Assembly (NCBI GenBank): GCA_030685235.1
Contig: MU839099.1
Span: forward strand, 186,001-250,000
Length of the DNA stretch: 64,000 nucleotides
Source of the DNA: Copromyces sp. CBS 386.78
Lineage: Eukaryota > Ascomycota > Sordariomycetes > Sordariales > Sordariaceae
Reading direction: 5' to 3'
A model generated the notes under the pieces. It was not told where the DNA came from, ran no database searches, and was given only the letters and a program-made list of their open reading frames with translations. Made by a program: the position numbers and the translations under genes. Shown here in pieces: positions 32,389-46,412 of this stretch (position 1 is the stretch's first letter; every line of letters starts with the position of its first letter).

Positions 32389-33387
32389 ATGCTCTCTGTC
32401 ATCGCAACTGCACTGCTCGTCTCAACATGGGGTGCACTCGCAACCCCAGCCTCGGAAGCGCCCAAAACCAAGCCCCAGCTCTCTCGCCGCAGTGGCAGCA
32501 TCGCCCTACCACCCGGATACTCCCACATCCTCTTCCAAGACGACTTCTCCGTCCTCCCTCCCGGGTCCCAGCCGTCACCCTCAAAATGGATCATCGCCAC
32601 AGGCACCTCCTACCCCAACGGCCCCGCCAACTGGGGCACCAACGAGGTACAAACCTACACCAAGTCGCCCTCCAACGTCAACATCACCTCCTCGGGGACT
32701 TTACTCATAACTCCCTTGCGCTCCGTCGGCGACGACAACAGCAGCAGCAGCTGGACATCAGCCCGCATCGAAACCGTCGCCGACCACATCGCCTGTCCCC
32801 CGGGTGGCAAACTCCTCATGTCCGCGTCCCTCAAATTCGGCTCCGCACCCTCCCCCTCGCAAATGGGCATCTGGCCCTCCTTCTGGGCACTTGGGTCCGC
32901 GTTCCGGACCTCTGGCAGATTTGACCAGTGGCCAGCAGCGGGCGAGATCGACATAGCCGAGAGCACCAACGGGTCACCGGCTGTCTGGCAGTCGCTGCAC
33001 TGCGGGACTGCCCCCGGCGGGCCCTGCAACGAGTTTTCTGGGCTGAGCACTAGTACTCCCCTAGAAAGGGATGGGAGGACGTTCCATGTTTTCAGCGCCG
33101 AGATTGATCGAAGTAATCCGGGGGGTGATTGGAGGGAGGAGAAGTTGACGTATTTGGTTGATGGGAAGCCGATGGTGGTGTTGACTGGAGCAGAAATTGG
33201 CGATGAGAAGGCTTGGACGGCGGTTACGAGGATGCCAAAGTATCTGATTTTGAATGTGGCGGTGGGAGGGGATTTTCCGAATAATGTTGCGAATTCAATG
33301 GGGGAAAAGACGCCGAATAGGAAGACGACGGGAGGGGTCGAGGCTGGGTTGGAGGTTGAGTGGGTGGCCGCTTATAGTACCTGGTGA
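32389..33387 (+). CDS. Secreted GH16 endo-beta-glucanase-like enzyme
   Basis: Single exon, 332 residues from the ATG at 32389. That ATG was chosen because it begins a signal peptide (about 1-19), although the frame is open further upstream. The family 16 catalytic motif is GEIDIAES with the expected nucleophile Glu 186, Asp 188 and acid/base Glu 191. Aromatic substrate-cleft residues appear in GIWPSFWALG just before it. The fold is complete to the C-terminal strand (VEWVAAYSTW). GH16 enzymes of this type cut beta-1,3 or beta-1,3(4)-glucans. Exact specificity is not visible. There is a probable dibasic propeptide site (SRR) at about 32-34. Confidence 0.87.
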   Translation: MLSVIATALLVSTWGALATPASEAPKTKPQLSRRSGSIALPPGYSHILFQDDFSVLPPGSQPSPSKWIIATGTSYPNGPANWGTNEVQTYTKSPSNVNITSSGTLLITPLRSVGDDNSSSSWTSARIETVADHIACPPGGKLLMSASLKFGSAPSPSQMGIWPSFWALGSAFRTSGRFDQWPAAGEIDIAESTNGSPAVWQSLHCGTAPGGPCNEFSGLSTSTPLERDGRTFHVFSAEIDRSNPGGDWREEKLTYLVDGKPMVVLTGAEIGDEKAWTAVTRMPKYLILNVAVGGDFPNNVANSMGEKTPNRKTTGGVEAGLEVEWVAAYSTW

Positions 33388-33893
33388 CCTATGGAAGAAG
33401 TGGTGATGGGCATTGTGGTGATGACATCTGATACTGCTGATCGGATTTCATATTTTGGGCATCCTCGACCTCTAATATCGTTGTAAATCGTCGAGGAGGT
33501 GGTAGATCAGAAAGTCTACAAGTCGAATAGAATAAAGAAACGCGCGTTGCTTTAGAGAAAAGCGCGAGAATTGATACGATGAAGTTTCAAAGTGACGGCA
33601 AAATGGACCGTGTTTCAGGACTCGGGCGAGAAGATGGGATGAACCAATCCGCACAGACATCGACACTGATTGACAGGCGATGCCAGTCGGTGATTTTCCA
33701 TTGTCGGCGTTTGCTGCGACCTTTCGAAACAGAGTGCGCCTCCACCCCCGCAGTAGTATCCCGGGGGTTTGTGATGTGACCGATGGCGCTAACAAGAACA
33801 CTCGAGATTTTCGTGCATAAACTGTTAGCGCTGACATTCTTCTCGGAGGGTCATCCAGGTCGCAATTCAGGTACCGTCCCCGTGTTTGACCAG
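33388..33893. other. Intergenic between GH16 gene and retrotransposon
   Basis: About 500 bp of normal base composition up to the insertion site. A 9 bp inverted pair (GCGCTAACA / TGTTAGCGC) occurs around 33787-33832. No gene. Confidence 0.5.
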
Positions 33894-33898
33894 GGACC
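33894..33898. other. Target-site duplication GGACC (left copy, outer element)
   Basis: GGACC directly precedes the left LTR. The same five bases follow the right LTR at 46593-46597. Confidence 0.92.
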
Positions 33899-34078
33899 TG
33901 TCAGATTAGAGGGTGGATATCTGGGTTTCTGGCCATACTCAATCAGGGTTAGCCGCCCAGCCCCCTAGATTACTGGTTTCTGGGTCCCTCTGGGATACTC
34001 CAGCACCCCCCAGACCTTCTGGGCGAGTTAGTTATATATACTTTTCAATTAATTAATTCTATACAGTTATATTTAATA
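33899..34078 (+). repeat. Left LTR of copia element
   Basis: 180 bp, begins TGTCAG. The first ~130 bases are unmutated GC-normal sequence. The last ~50 carry dense RIP-type changes relative to the right LTR. Confidence 0.93.
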
Positions 34079-36915
34079 ATTAATAGTTTGATTTGCGTAT
34101 TTACAATAGAAGCGCTACAATAATCGATAATAAGTAATATCCCTACGAAACTAATAATGTTAGCTATATTTCTATTAAAGGAATCTATAAATAAAGCTAT
34201 TACGGTCGTCCTTAGGACTTAAAGCGATTGGCCTAACTAATATAAAGCCTTTAAGCGATTAGTTAAAAGTAATTAAAACTTCGGTAATTAGTTATTTAAA
34301 GAAAGGCCTATAATTTAAAGGGTCTTACTTCCTAAGCCGGAAGATTTCTTCTTTACGAAGCCCGCGAAAAATTATATACTAGCGGCTAAGAAAAAATTTA
34401 TTAAATTTAATAGAAGGATCCGAATTAAGAAAATCGTAACGATAATTATAACGATAACTATAATAACTATTATTATAGCCTAGACCTAGATTTAAATTTA
34501 GACCTAAACTAATGAAAACGGTATTAAGATTGCCGCTACCGCTACTATTTAACTCCGGCAAGAATTTAAGGAAAATTCTAACGACGAAGAAGACTTTAAA
34601 GAAAAAGATAAATACTATACCAAATAAAATATTAAAGAGGATATAGTAATTAACCCCGCTATAGATTTTACTATAGGAAGAAAAGCTATTTATAATTAGG
34701 CTAATAATACGTATAATACCCGCTATAAGTACTAGAAGGATTTCGATAACGTTAATATAAAAATTTATAATTAAATAAATACTTATATCGCTAACTACTT
34801 CGCAGATACCGCTTTCGAATAGGATAAATCTACCCGTAAATAGTTGAAATAAATTAAATACTAAATTAACTACCGCCCTATCGATTAGATCGCCACCGCC
34901 CGGCGAAAATATTAGGCCTTTATTAAGGAAATTACTAAGAAACTACCTAAGGACTTCGAGAAGTAGGTTTTAAATTAGGAAATTTTTATCGCCTATAGTA
35001 AGAAATTAGGCGTTAACGAAGCTACCTCCCCTACTTTATAATTTACTAATTTTATTAATATAACCTACGAATATAAACCTATTTAAGTAAATAATATTTA
35101 GAAATTTGAACGCGATTTAAAAAATTCGTATTTAAATTATAAGGATATATCCGTTAATTTTAAAAGGATCGGTATATTAAAATATACCGTACTACTAACT
35201 AGTAAGAAAGCTATAATTCGTAGCGTTTAAAGTGCTAATTAATCTAATTCGAAAGAGCTTATATTTAAGAGGGAAGATACTCCTAATTCTAATTATAAAA
35301 AGAAGCGGAAGGTATATATAAAAAAAAAATGCAACGCGGATAAAAATACAAATAATTCTTTACGGCCGAAAAAAAGAAGGGGATCTATACTACTATATAA
35401 AGTATACGAACGAAGCCTTCACCTAATAATATACTACTAGTATTTAATACTTAAAATAAAAAATAACCCTATTTAGAAGCCTAATAATTCTATTTAAAAG
35501 CTTATTAACGAAAATTTCGAAAAGTTTCCTAAAATTTGTAAAGAGGTAAAAAAGGCTAGGAATTAAATATAGGACCGCTTTATTGCTTTTATACAAACTA
35601 TTATTTTAAAGGCTTAAAAGCAACGAGAAATCGGCACCTACAACTTAGCATTTCTCATTAAATAAAGTACTTTTAATGTAAATAATAGAAAGGATATTTA
35701 CCCGCTTAAAAATTTAACGATCTTCAATTCTAGGGCTTCCTTTTATATTTTTAACGAAATTAATCGTTTTTCTTCGTTTTAAATAACGTCCCCAAAGGAT
35801 TATATTTAAATTAGAAATTTTTAAATACTTATTAAGGGTTTTAAAACCGTTAATATAAAAATATAAAGAGAAAGGGGAATTCTATAGCTATAATTAAAAG
35901 AGGTCGCCTTCTACCCTAACTTTACTACAAATTTTATATTTTTATACCTACTTCGAAAGCAGGGTTTTTACTAGGATTATAAATTACCTAGTAATTACCT
36001 TCGTCGGCTAAATAGTTCGATTTTCTATTTCTTTTAAAAAATCTATTATTAAATAGTTTTCGAATATTTTCCCCTCTCCTTTAACCGTACTACTTTTTTC
36101 GTTCGACGAAACTATTTCAATTCCTATATTAGCCGTCGTATATATAAAATGCCTATCCAATTCTAGTATAAACGGTTCGGTTATTACGGTCCATAAGTCC
36201 TCGAATACTTATATAATATTAAAAGCGCTAAATTTAAAGGACTAGCAATTTATTAATATAACGTATACGGTATATCTAAAATTAAATAATAAATTATACG
36301 AAAATTATATAACCGAAGTTTTAGACTAGGAAAATATCTCGCCGTCGACTTTCTCGAATACAAATAAGGGAGAAGAAGTTTTAAATATATAATATTCGTT
36401 ACTTATTAATAAATTAAATTTATCTAAGATATTTATATAGCAACCCGTATAGTAAAGGCTATTATTAAAGGATTACACTTAATTATCAATACAATTAATT
36501 ATTAATATAATATTAAAGTTAAATATATTAAATATAATAACGAATTTAATAATTAGTATATTAGGGATAAATTAGCTATTCGCTTTATTATTTTCAAACC
36601 TTTAGCATTTAATATTTAAATTTAAAACGGCGGTATTAAACGTTTAAAAGGTATAATTAAAGAAAAGGCGTATACTATAATAAATAATTCTTATTTCCTT
36701 TATAACCTTTAGCCTTAAATTATCTTAGTAGTAATCTATTTTACTAACCAATCGCTTAAATATTTCTATAATTAGAAATCTTTTTACGAATAATTTTATA
36801 TTTTTGTAGCCTATTATAAAAAGGTATAAACTAATCCCTAGAAGCCTAATCTCAATTATTTATATATTTACGGTTGTAAAGTCTACGCAATAATAGGAAT
36901 CGCTTAGAAAAAGGA

Positions 36916-36920
36916 GTAGC
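36916..36920. other. Target-site duplication GTAGC (left copy, inner element)
   Basis: GTAGC precedes the left gypsy LTR and is repeated after the right one at 44074-44078. Confidence 0.9.
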
Positions 36921-37154
36921 TATTACAGGGTTAGCCTATATTGTATATACTAATAATAATAGCTCTCTAAAACTATTATTACCATTTCGGTTAATTGGCT
37001 ATAGCCTCCCGCTATAGACCCACTAGGGTTTATAGTTCGAGTCCTATAAAAGCCTATTTCCCGAGTGTACTTCTACACTTCTCTTCCTTTCCTCTCTTTA
37101 TACAATTACGCATATCTATATTTATATTCAACCTTTCGCCCTTTTCCCGTAATA
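36921..37154 (+). repeat. Left LTR of gypsy element
   Basis: 234 bp, same length as the right copy. It ends GTAATA where GTRACA would be expected before RIP. It contains a TATAAAA-like box near 37045 and tRNA-like A and B box matches. Confidence 0.92.
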
Positions 37155-40100
37155 GTTAATTACACCTTTTAATTATTGTATTTACAATGTAAACCTATTT
37201 TTCATCGTAATTATTTTTTCGATTGCGTACGTATAAGGATTGCCTTATTATAAGTCGTTAAACTTAGTACCCTCCCCAAATATCGATAATTGTAATTATA
37301 ATAATCGCCTAATTAAGACCTTAAACCTCCCTTCACCAATATGTAAAAGAAGGTATTCTTTATTTAATAAATAAAGGATTATTTCGTTTCGATTACTTTA
37401 AATAATCCTAATAGCGGACCTTTTTTTTTATTAAACGGTCCTAATTGCGGACTTTTACCCCTCTTTTATTTCGAATAATTATTTCTCTTTTATTTTATAT
37501 TTTATAATAATAACGATTCCGCCCTTTTCTCCCTAAATAATAGTTCTAGTAGTAGTAATCTTCTTAATTTCGCAACTCCTAAAATTAACGCTTTCGATTT
37601 AAATTCGCTATATTCCGCCCTTAATAAAACCTTCGAAGTTAAATTCAATACTATAGTTTGCTGTACCGCGCTTTTTGAAATTCCTAAAAACGTAACCTTT
37701 ATTAACCTCCTTAAAGGCCTCAACTAAAAAAACGGCTTACTTATTCTTCGCGAATACTTTGAAAATGCAATCGTTATTACCTACTACCCTACTTTCCGGT
37801 CTATTGTCGTACCCTTTAATCGCTTCTATTGTACTAATTTTATATTTTATAACGACGTTGCTAACGACTTTGAACGTTCTAAAGAAGAATTTAAGACTGC
37901 CTGTTAAATAATTAATAATGTCCAATTTAATTTTAATTAAAAGAACCTTAATTACGTTAACTTCAAGTCTATTTATAATACTTTATTTACAAAGTATAAT
38001 ACCCTTAAAATATAAATTCCCTCTTTTCTTATTAATAATACAATTACGAAAATAGTTATATCCTCTTCTCTTCGCTAAATAATAGAAAGCCCGCCTATTT
38101 TTACCGGTAAAGAGATTAGTAATCCCGCTTATAAATATAAAATTTTTAAAGTTTAGTATTTTCGTATTTAATCCTAATAAAAATATAATACCGCTCTTTA
38201 CTCCTTTAAAAATATTAAAATTATTTGTACTGCTATATTTTTAAAACCCGAAATTTTATCTAGTATTTAAAATAATTTGGATGTAATTTAATTAGACCTT
38301 AATAAAGTAAATTAGCGCTAAAAGACAAACGTTAAATTTATAAAATATTTAATTTTTCGTTTCCAAAATATAAATTTCAAAATAAATATTGGCCGCCGTT
38401 TATAAAAATTATATATAAAGAATATATTTTTTATAAACTTCGAATTTAAATTAATTAATTTAATAAATTTCTATAGTTTTAATAATTTAATAAAAATCTA
38501 TTATTTTTGGAATAAAATTAATAAACGTCTTTGTAACGCTTTCGCTCATTGTAACCTTCCCCCTAATAATAATTTTAAATATTAATTTGAAATATATTAT
38601 AATATTATTGGTAACCTTAAAAATGTGGATTATTGCTAGAAAATAATAAATTATTTCTTTAATCCCGGTAGTAGTAATAATAATAATAATAATAGTAGAA
38701 TTTATTTTAACGCTAAACCTTTTATTGATAACGTCTTTATTAATTAAGGCGGTAATAAAATAGATTTAAATGCTGTTAATTTCGTAATTTTTATCTATAA
38801 AAATATTTTCGACTAACGTTCCTACAATAGCCTCTACTATTACTATAGTAAGCCCGGCTATATTGCTTACAATTATACCGCTTCGGTTAATTATAGTTCC
38901 TAGGGCCCCTAATACTCCGCTAATAAGAAGTTAAAGAATAAAGGTTATAATAAAAATCGTAATTAAGAGTAAGTCCGTACTACTAATACCGTTCTAACTA
39001 TTCCGGCCGTTCTAATTACTAAACCTGCCGCTAGTAAAGAATATTACAACGATTAAAAAAATGTTTAGCCTTTATATATAATTGTATATAAAAGCCTAAC
39101 TGGGTTATATTTAAAAAACGAATTTTAAACTCTATAAAATTAAAGGATTTAAAAGAAATTAAAGTTTAATCGTTAAATAATTCTACTTCCCTAAATTTAA
39201 TACTCTTATCCTCTTATATTATAACCCGTTCGTATAAAAATTATTATATTACTTTTATTAATAGCGGTTATTCTACTTTCGTATTTATTAATCGCTCCTT
39301 TATTATTAAAAATAATTTTCCCTATTTCCAATTATTAAAAACGAAAAAGCTCGTTCTTACTAATAGAGTAATTAAGGGTATTATTTCTAAAGGAATAATA
39401 ACTAAACTCTAGATCGGTTATTATAAGGAGATTATTACCTTCCTAATTTACGATATTTTTAAGAAATACTTAATTATTTTAGGCTTCCTATAAATATAAT
39501 ATTATTGGCTAAAAATCGATTACGAATAATATAGTATATACTTTAATTATATTACCTACCGAAGCTGCTACTTACTAGTAGATTTCCCTAAATATTAAAT
39601 AATAGTATTTAAAACCCTTACTAACTGGGTTTCGGTAATTTCCGTCCGCCAAACACTTATTCCGCTAATTAAAAAGGAAGAGATTAAATTTCTTTCTTTA
39701 GTTATTAAGAAAGAAGAAACCGAATTTCCCTCTCTAATTATTATAAAGGAGGAAATTGAATTTCGCCCTCTAATTATTAAAAAAGAGAAAATCAAAAAGA
39801 TTGTAGCGGAACCCGCTCTAAAACCTTTATCCGCTCCCGAATTCCCTCTTACTACTATTAAATTTAAAATTAATCCTAAAATTAACTACTATATAATCCC
39901 TATTCCTATTAAAATATTAATAACCCGGAAAGTTAAATTTAATTATTAATACTGCCACTCTCCTTATTAAAATTAAAAACCCCGTACTTTATAAGTTTTA
40001 TATACGTATAAATAGCCGCCGTATTTTAATTAGCGCGAATTGCCCCTAATACCGCCGTCTTCGTAAATCCGATTATAAATTTAATTTTAATAATATTAAA

Positions 40101-43100
40101 ATATTTAATGTAACCGTATTTAATTTTATTTATAAAAAGGAGTAATTACAATTATATGTTACGAATTATATTAAAATCGAAAAACTAACGGCTATAGCGG
40201 ATCTTTAAAATCTAAATTTAACTAAAGAAATAATTAATAATATTATAAAAGGCGATAGAAGGAAATATAAAGAAAGTTTACCCCCCGCGCTTTATAACTT
40301 TATTAACGAAATAATTAGTATTTATATTTTAAAAGATACTCGAAAGGCTATAATCTTCGTTAAAGTAATTAACCTTACTAAAAATCTCGAAATCGATACG
40401 CTCGTATACGAAAAAATCCTCCGATAAATATATTTAATAAAGGTTGATAAGGAAGATATAAAGAAATTTCTCGATAAAGTAAACCGATTATTAAAAACCA
40501 AAGAAGAAATTATTAAAATTTTAAATTGTTCCGAAGGACGGAGGTATATTAACGAAGTCGCCGTTTTTTTACCTTTGCTAGCGGAAGAAATCCCTCCCCA
40601 TTATTCGTACGATTATAAAATTGAATTATAGCCGGGAAAGTAACCTCCTAACGTACAACTACGATGTGTATTACCTATAAAAGCAATCGTTATTAAGAAG
40701 TAGATTAATAATAATTTAAAGAAAAAATTTATTTAGCCGTTATAATTAGCAGCCGCTTTCCCCTTTTTATTAATTAAGAAACCCGAAGGCGGAATTTGTA
40801 TTTATATAAATTACTGTAGTATTAATAATATTATATTAAAAATATATTATCTGCTACCGCTAATTAAAAAGACTTTTAATATAATTTATAAAGTAAAAAT
40901 CTTTACGAAGTTTAATATTATTACTATATTTAATAAGCTTTGTATTAAGAAGGGGTATAAATAATTTACCGCCTTTATTACCCGCTTTAGCTTTTATAAA
41001 TTTATTATATATCTTTTCAGTTTATAAAGCGTGCCGGGAACCTTTTAAAACTATATTAATAATATTTTATATAATATTTTCGACGTTTACGCTACCGCTT
41101 ATTTCGATAATATTTTAATTTATTCCGATAACGAAGAAGAGTATAAAGAATATGTTAAGGAAATTTTATAAAAGATAATTAAAGTAGGATTCTAAATCGA
41201 TATTAATAAATACGAATTCTATACGTAGCGAATTAAATATTTAAATCTTATTATTACCCTAGGTAGTTTCGAAATAAACTTAGAGAAAATTTTTATAATT
41301 ATAATATAGGAAGTTCTAAATTCCAAGAAATTGTTTTAATGCTTCTTAAACTTCGTTAATTTCTACTGTCGTTTTATTAAATATTTTTCTATTATCGCCG
41401 GCCTGTTATATAAATTAATTAAGAAAATGGCGGGATAAGAATAGGAAAAACGGTATTAAAAATCTTTCGAAGCTTTAAAGAAGGCTTTTACGAGTGGACC
41501 CGTACTTTGGATTTATAATTAATTAAAATAAACCGTTATAAAAACGGATATTTCCAATTAGGTATATAGAAGTACGTTATTATAATATAATAATAATAGT
41601 ATCCTTTACCCTATTACCTACTTTAATTAATAGTATTCGTTAATTAAATATAATTATAATATTTATAATAAGGAATTACTCGCTATTATTAAAGCCTTAG
41701 AAGAATAGTGCCCCGAATTCGAAGGGGTATAATAACCGATCGAAATCCTTATAAACTATAAAACTTTAAAGACTTTTATAACTAATAAATAATTAATTCC
41801 CCGCTATATATAATCGTCCTAATTCCTATCCTAATTTAATTTTATAATTAAATATTGACTAGGTTTATTATAAGTACGCTTTAACGTTTTAAATAAGAAA
41901 TTAAAGGATTTATTTAAAGACGAAGCCGACGAACGGCTATTAGTTAAAAATAAAATTTTATTTAATTATAATATTTTTGTAAACGGAATTTTTATTTTAG
42001 AAAACGGAAAAGAAGTTATTAACGTTAGAACCGAATATATTTACGATTTAAAAGTAATAAATAATAAATTTATTAACGACCTAATTATAAAAAATTATGA
42101 AAAATTAGTATTTTTACAAAATTTATTCGCTTACTTATCAGACCCCGGTCGCTATACGTAATTTAAAGAAGTAAAAAATCATTTGAAAAAAATATTTTTC
42201 GTTAAGTATAAAGTAATATAAGGATGAATATACTTTCGAAGTACCGTTATTATCGATTTTAACGATATTAAATTTTAATTCTAATTCTTCCGCTGTATAT
42301 ATAATTCGCCGTTTATTAATTATTTAAAACGTAAAAAGACTTATTCTTTACTCTCTTAATCTCTCTTTTAATTAAAAATATTTAGTATTGTTAAAGCCTA
42401 CTATAAAGTTTGCCTATTATATATTAAATTTAAACCGTTATAATATTCCCTTTATAAATTCCTAAAACCGCTAGTAATACCCTTCGTACTATAGAAGGAT
42501 ATTTCCGTAAATTATATTACCCCTTTAATATTTTACGTACATTGGGGATAAGAATTCAAGTACGTAACTATCGTTATTAACCGTTTAACGAAAATATAAT
42601 ACTTTATTCCTATAATTAGCCTTATAGCCGAGGAATTAGTAGACCGGTTTATTAAGAGGATCTATAATATCTATAGCTTATTAAATTCTGTTATATTAAA
42701 TCGCGGCTCTTAATTCGTTTTATAATTCTAGAAAGCTTTATCCTCCTATTTAAAAGTAATTTTTAAGCCCTCTTCTATATTCTACCTAATTATTAATAAT
42801 TAAATGGAATATATTAATATAAAAATAAAGAAATATCTTCGTTTTTATATTAATTAGATGTAAGATAATTAAATAAATTAATTCCTAATTGCGGAATTTA
42901 TTAGTAATAACCTAATTTTTAAAATAATGGGAATATCTCCTTTTTTTATTAATTATAATTTCTACCCTCGGATAAGTATTAAATTAACGAAGTTATATCC
43001 GCTAAACCTATTAATTTAATAATAAGTAAAGTATTTTAAAGTTAACGAAGTAGCCGACCGTTTTAAAAAAGTACTAAAATATGTTATAGACTAAATAAAG

Positions 43101-43839
43101 TAAATTCAATAATAATATAAAATTAATACTAATATTCGACGAATGGATACCCCGAAATATAAAGTAAAAAATAAAGTCCTATTTAATATAGAGAACTTTA
43201 ATACTGGTTGCCTGTATATAAAGTTTACCCCCTTTTATAAAGGCCCGTTCGAAATTATTAAAATAAATAATTATAGAATTACGTTTAAACTCCCTATTAA
43301 TATAAAGTGTAGCCCGACTTTCTACGTTAATAAAATTAAATTATAGGCCGAAGTAGGAATCTTAGGATAGTTAGAGGTATAAGAAAGGGACGTTCGTATA
43401 AATTAAAGTTATAGTATAAAAAAGATTAATAATGAAGAAAATTCGGTAGAATAGGACTTTGTTAAAATTAATAGCTACCATAAAGCGGTTAATGGTCGTT
43501 AAGAGTATTTCGTCGTCTAAGCACTACCTTATTAACTTTTATAGCAGTCGCGCGCTAACGTAGCTATATCCCCTAATATAATATAGTAATTTTACGAAGT
43601 ATACCTAGAGGTTCCAATACCCTTAAATTGGCTAGTGGCGGAGCGGAAGCGAAGGAAGGCGCTAGAAGAAATAGAGGAGCCGGCTATAGAAGCGGAAGCT
43701 CCGCGAATAAGGTACGAGAAGAGGTTGCCGCGATTAGCGGCTATAAAAGTTTTTTACGGTTAAATTAAACGTTTAATAAGGTTATTTATTATTTTATATA
43801 ATTTTAATTAATTATATAGCTTCTTTTAATCCGAAGAAG

Positions 43840-44073
43840 TATTATAGGGTTAGCCTATATTATATATACTAGTGATAGTAGTTCTCTAAGACTATTATTA
43901 CTATTTCGGTTAATTGGCTATAGCCTCCCGCTATGGACCCACTGGGGTTTATAGTTCGAGTCCTATAAAAGCCTATCTCCTGAGTACACCTCTGCACTTT
44001 TCTTCCTTTCCTCTCCTCGTGCAATTACGCATATTTATATTTACACTCAACCTCTCGCCCTTTTCCCGTGATA
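43840..44073 (+). repeat. Right LTR of gypsy element
   Basis: 234 bp, near-identical to the left copy apart from transitions. It is less mutated than the left copy in its last ~150 bases. Confidence 0.92.
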
Positions 44074-44078
44074 GTAGC
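44074..44078. other. Target-site duplication GTAGC (right copy, inner element)
   Basis: Matches 36916-36920 exactly. Confidence 0.9.
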
Positions 44079-46412
44079 GACGAAAGAAATTCTAATTAAA
44101 AGTATAGATCAATTACTTCGTCGGCTACGTTACCTCGTTTATTTATTAAATTTAGAACCCGTAGGTAAATTATATTATTTATACTTGTAATATATTATTT
44201 AATAAGAATTCAATTTATTTAAAGAATTCTAACGAAATTAAAGAAGGGTTAAGGCTAATTAGCAATAAAACTTCTAATTTATTTAATAAGGTCGACCACC
44301 CGCTTTAATTATTTACGTAATATTTCAAATCCTTTAATACAATTTAAAATATAAAAGACAACGGTTTTACTTAATTGCTACCGTTATTCTTCAATAACGA
44401 ATTATAAATAGATAATAATAATATTATTAATCTTAAACTAATTAAACTTAATATTTAAAGTAAAATATCCCTCGATTTTATATTTAAATATCCTACCCCT
44501 TTAAATATATTGCTAACCGCTTTTTTTATTAGTTTTATTATCGACCTATTAGAACCTATCTCCTTCCCAACTTTTAAATTATAGGAAACTACTTTTAACG
44601 TTAAGAAATTCGTTCAATTAATAGGCTAGAAATAGGGCAAGGTTATTACAAAGGTAGAAATTAATCGTTTAATTACTAAAAGTAGCCGGCTAAACTCTAT
44701 TAAGCGTTAAGATCTACCCCCCGTCTTAAAGATTTATTACGATTTAGAATATTACAAATTAAGAGACCTCTTTAAATAAGTAGAAGAAATATATTTTAAT
44801 AATTATAAAGAAATGAAGTTATAAGTAGAAGTCGATAAGGATATCCTTCGTACTAAGGGTGCCTAAATCCTTAATTATATATAAGTATACGTATATAAAT
44901 TCAATAAGTACGGTCGTTTTTAGAAGGTAAAGGCTCGCTTTACAATTAAAAATAATTAATAGTATTATTATAGGAAAGAAACGTACGCCTCTACGTTGGC
45001 TAATCGTTCTTTCCGATCTATTATTACTTACGCCGCTAAATTCAACTTCGAACTTATTTAATATAATATTATAAATACCTTTATTAATACCTATTTTAAT
45101 AAGGAGATTTATATATATATACTCCTTAAATATTAAAAGTATTATATAGTATTTAAACTACTTAAAGTCTTCTATAATTTACAATGTACTCTTCTACTCT
45201 AATAACGAGAATTCAACGGTATTTTTAAAAGTATAAGTTTCTAATTATTATTCGAAGACCTATATATCTTTAAACGTAATAGGATTTTAATTTTCTACTA
45301 CATTAATAATATTATATTTACTTTCGACCAAAAATTACGTAATAAAGTTAATTAAGTAATAAAGAATTTAGAAGAGAAATATAAATTTATAAGGGGTAAT
45401 AACCTCTAATAATTTCTAAGTATTAAAATTATTCGAAATCGAGAGGCAAGACTAATCTAATTATTTTAATAGGAATATATTCATAAGATTATTAAGCTTA
45501 TTAAAAATCCCTATACTTTCGCCTTTATTCTAATAAATAATAAAGAACTTTTACCTTATAATAGCGTAGCTACTTTCAATAAAATATAGGATTATTAAAT
45601 CGTTATCGGATCGATAATATATATTATACTAATTACCCAAATAAATATTGCCTTTATAGCTAGTTATTTAATTTACTACAATTATAATCCTAATCTTTAA
45701 TATTATAAAATTGCTAATAAAATATTATATTACCTTCAACTCTATTTAAATCTCTCTTTCTACTTTAAATCGTTATTAAAATTTAAAATAACTTCAAATA
45801 CCTTATACGCCGATAATACACTAAATCGGAAAAGCTTATATAATTTTATAATCAAACTATTTGGTAATTTCGTCTACTAAAGTACTATTAAATAGAGAAC
45901 GGTATTAACTTCAATTACCGAAATAGAATTACTATTAATTTCCAACGCTATAAAAGAAGCCATCGCTATTATATATTTATATAAGGAGATTAAAATTCCC
46001 TTCAATTAAAAAATACCCGTAATTAATTATAATAATATCTAAACAATCTATATTTTAATTATTAAAATATTATAATTAATAACCAAATTAAAGTACATCG
46101 ATATTTATTATTACTAATTATAGTAGGAGATTATAGAAAGAAGGATTATAGTCGAATATTTAGAAATAAAGAAGATATTAGCAAACGGCTTAATAAAAAT
46201 ATTAGGATAATTAAATTACAAGAAATTCCGGGATTTAATAGAGATAGCGAACGCGCCGGCTCGAAAAGAGATAAGGATTAAGAAGGAAATTCCCAACGAC
46301 GTTCTAAAGGATACTTATAGTTTAACTAGGGAGATTAACGTACTAAAAGAAAGAAAATTATAAATAGCTTTACTTTTGCCCTATTTTGAGACGGTCTATA
46401 AGTGAGGGGGTG

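Larger units (their letters stand above)
36921..44073 (+). mobile_element. Ty3/gypsy LTR retrotransposon nested in the copia element, RIP-inactivated
   Basis: 7,153 bp with 234 bp LTRs (36921-37154, 43840-44073) and a GTAGC duplication. Plus-strand remnants in gypsy order are a gag region with a degraded CCHC zinc knuckle near 38830-38885, a protease region, and reverse transcriptase around 40750-41100 (PFLLIKKPEGG and FTKF segments). RNase H is around 41500-41760, an integrase core spans about 42400-42850, and a post-integrase region at 43143-43346 contains a KYKVKNKVLF segment. It inserted at the end of the copia integrase region, separating it from the copia reverse transcriptase. All frames are broken by RIP stops except short stretches. 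Confidence 0.93.

Noticed and set aside
34379..43346. Short open frames of 60-73 codons in the AT-rich block
   Set aside because: Remnants or chance frames in RIP-mutated retrotransposon sequence. None is an independent gene.
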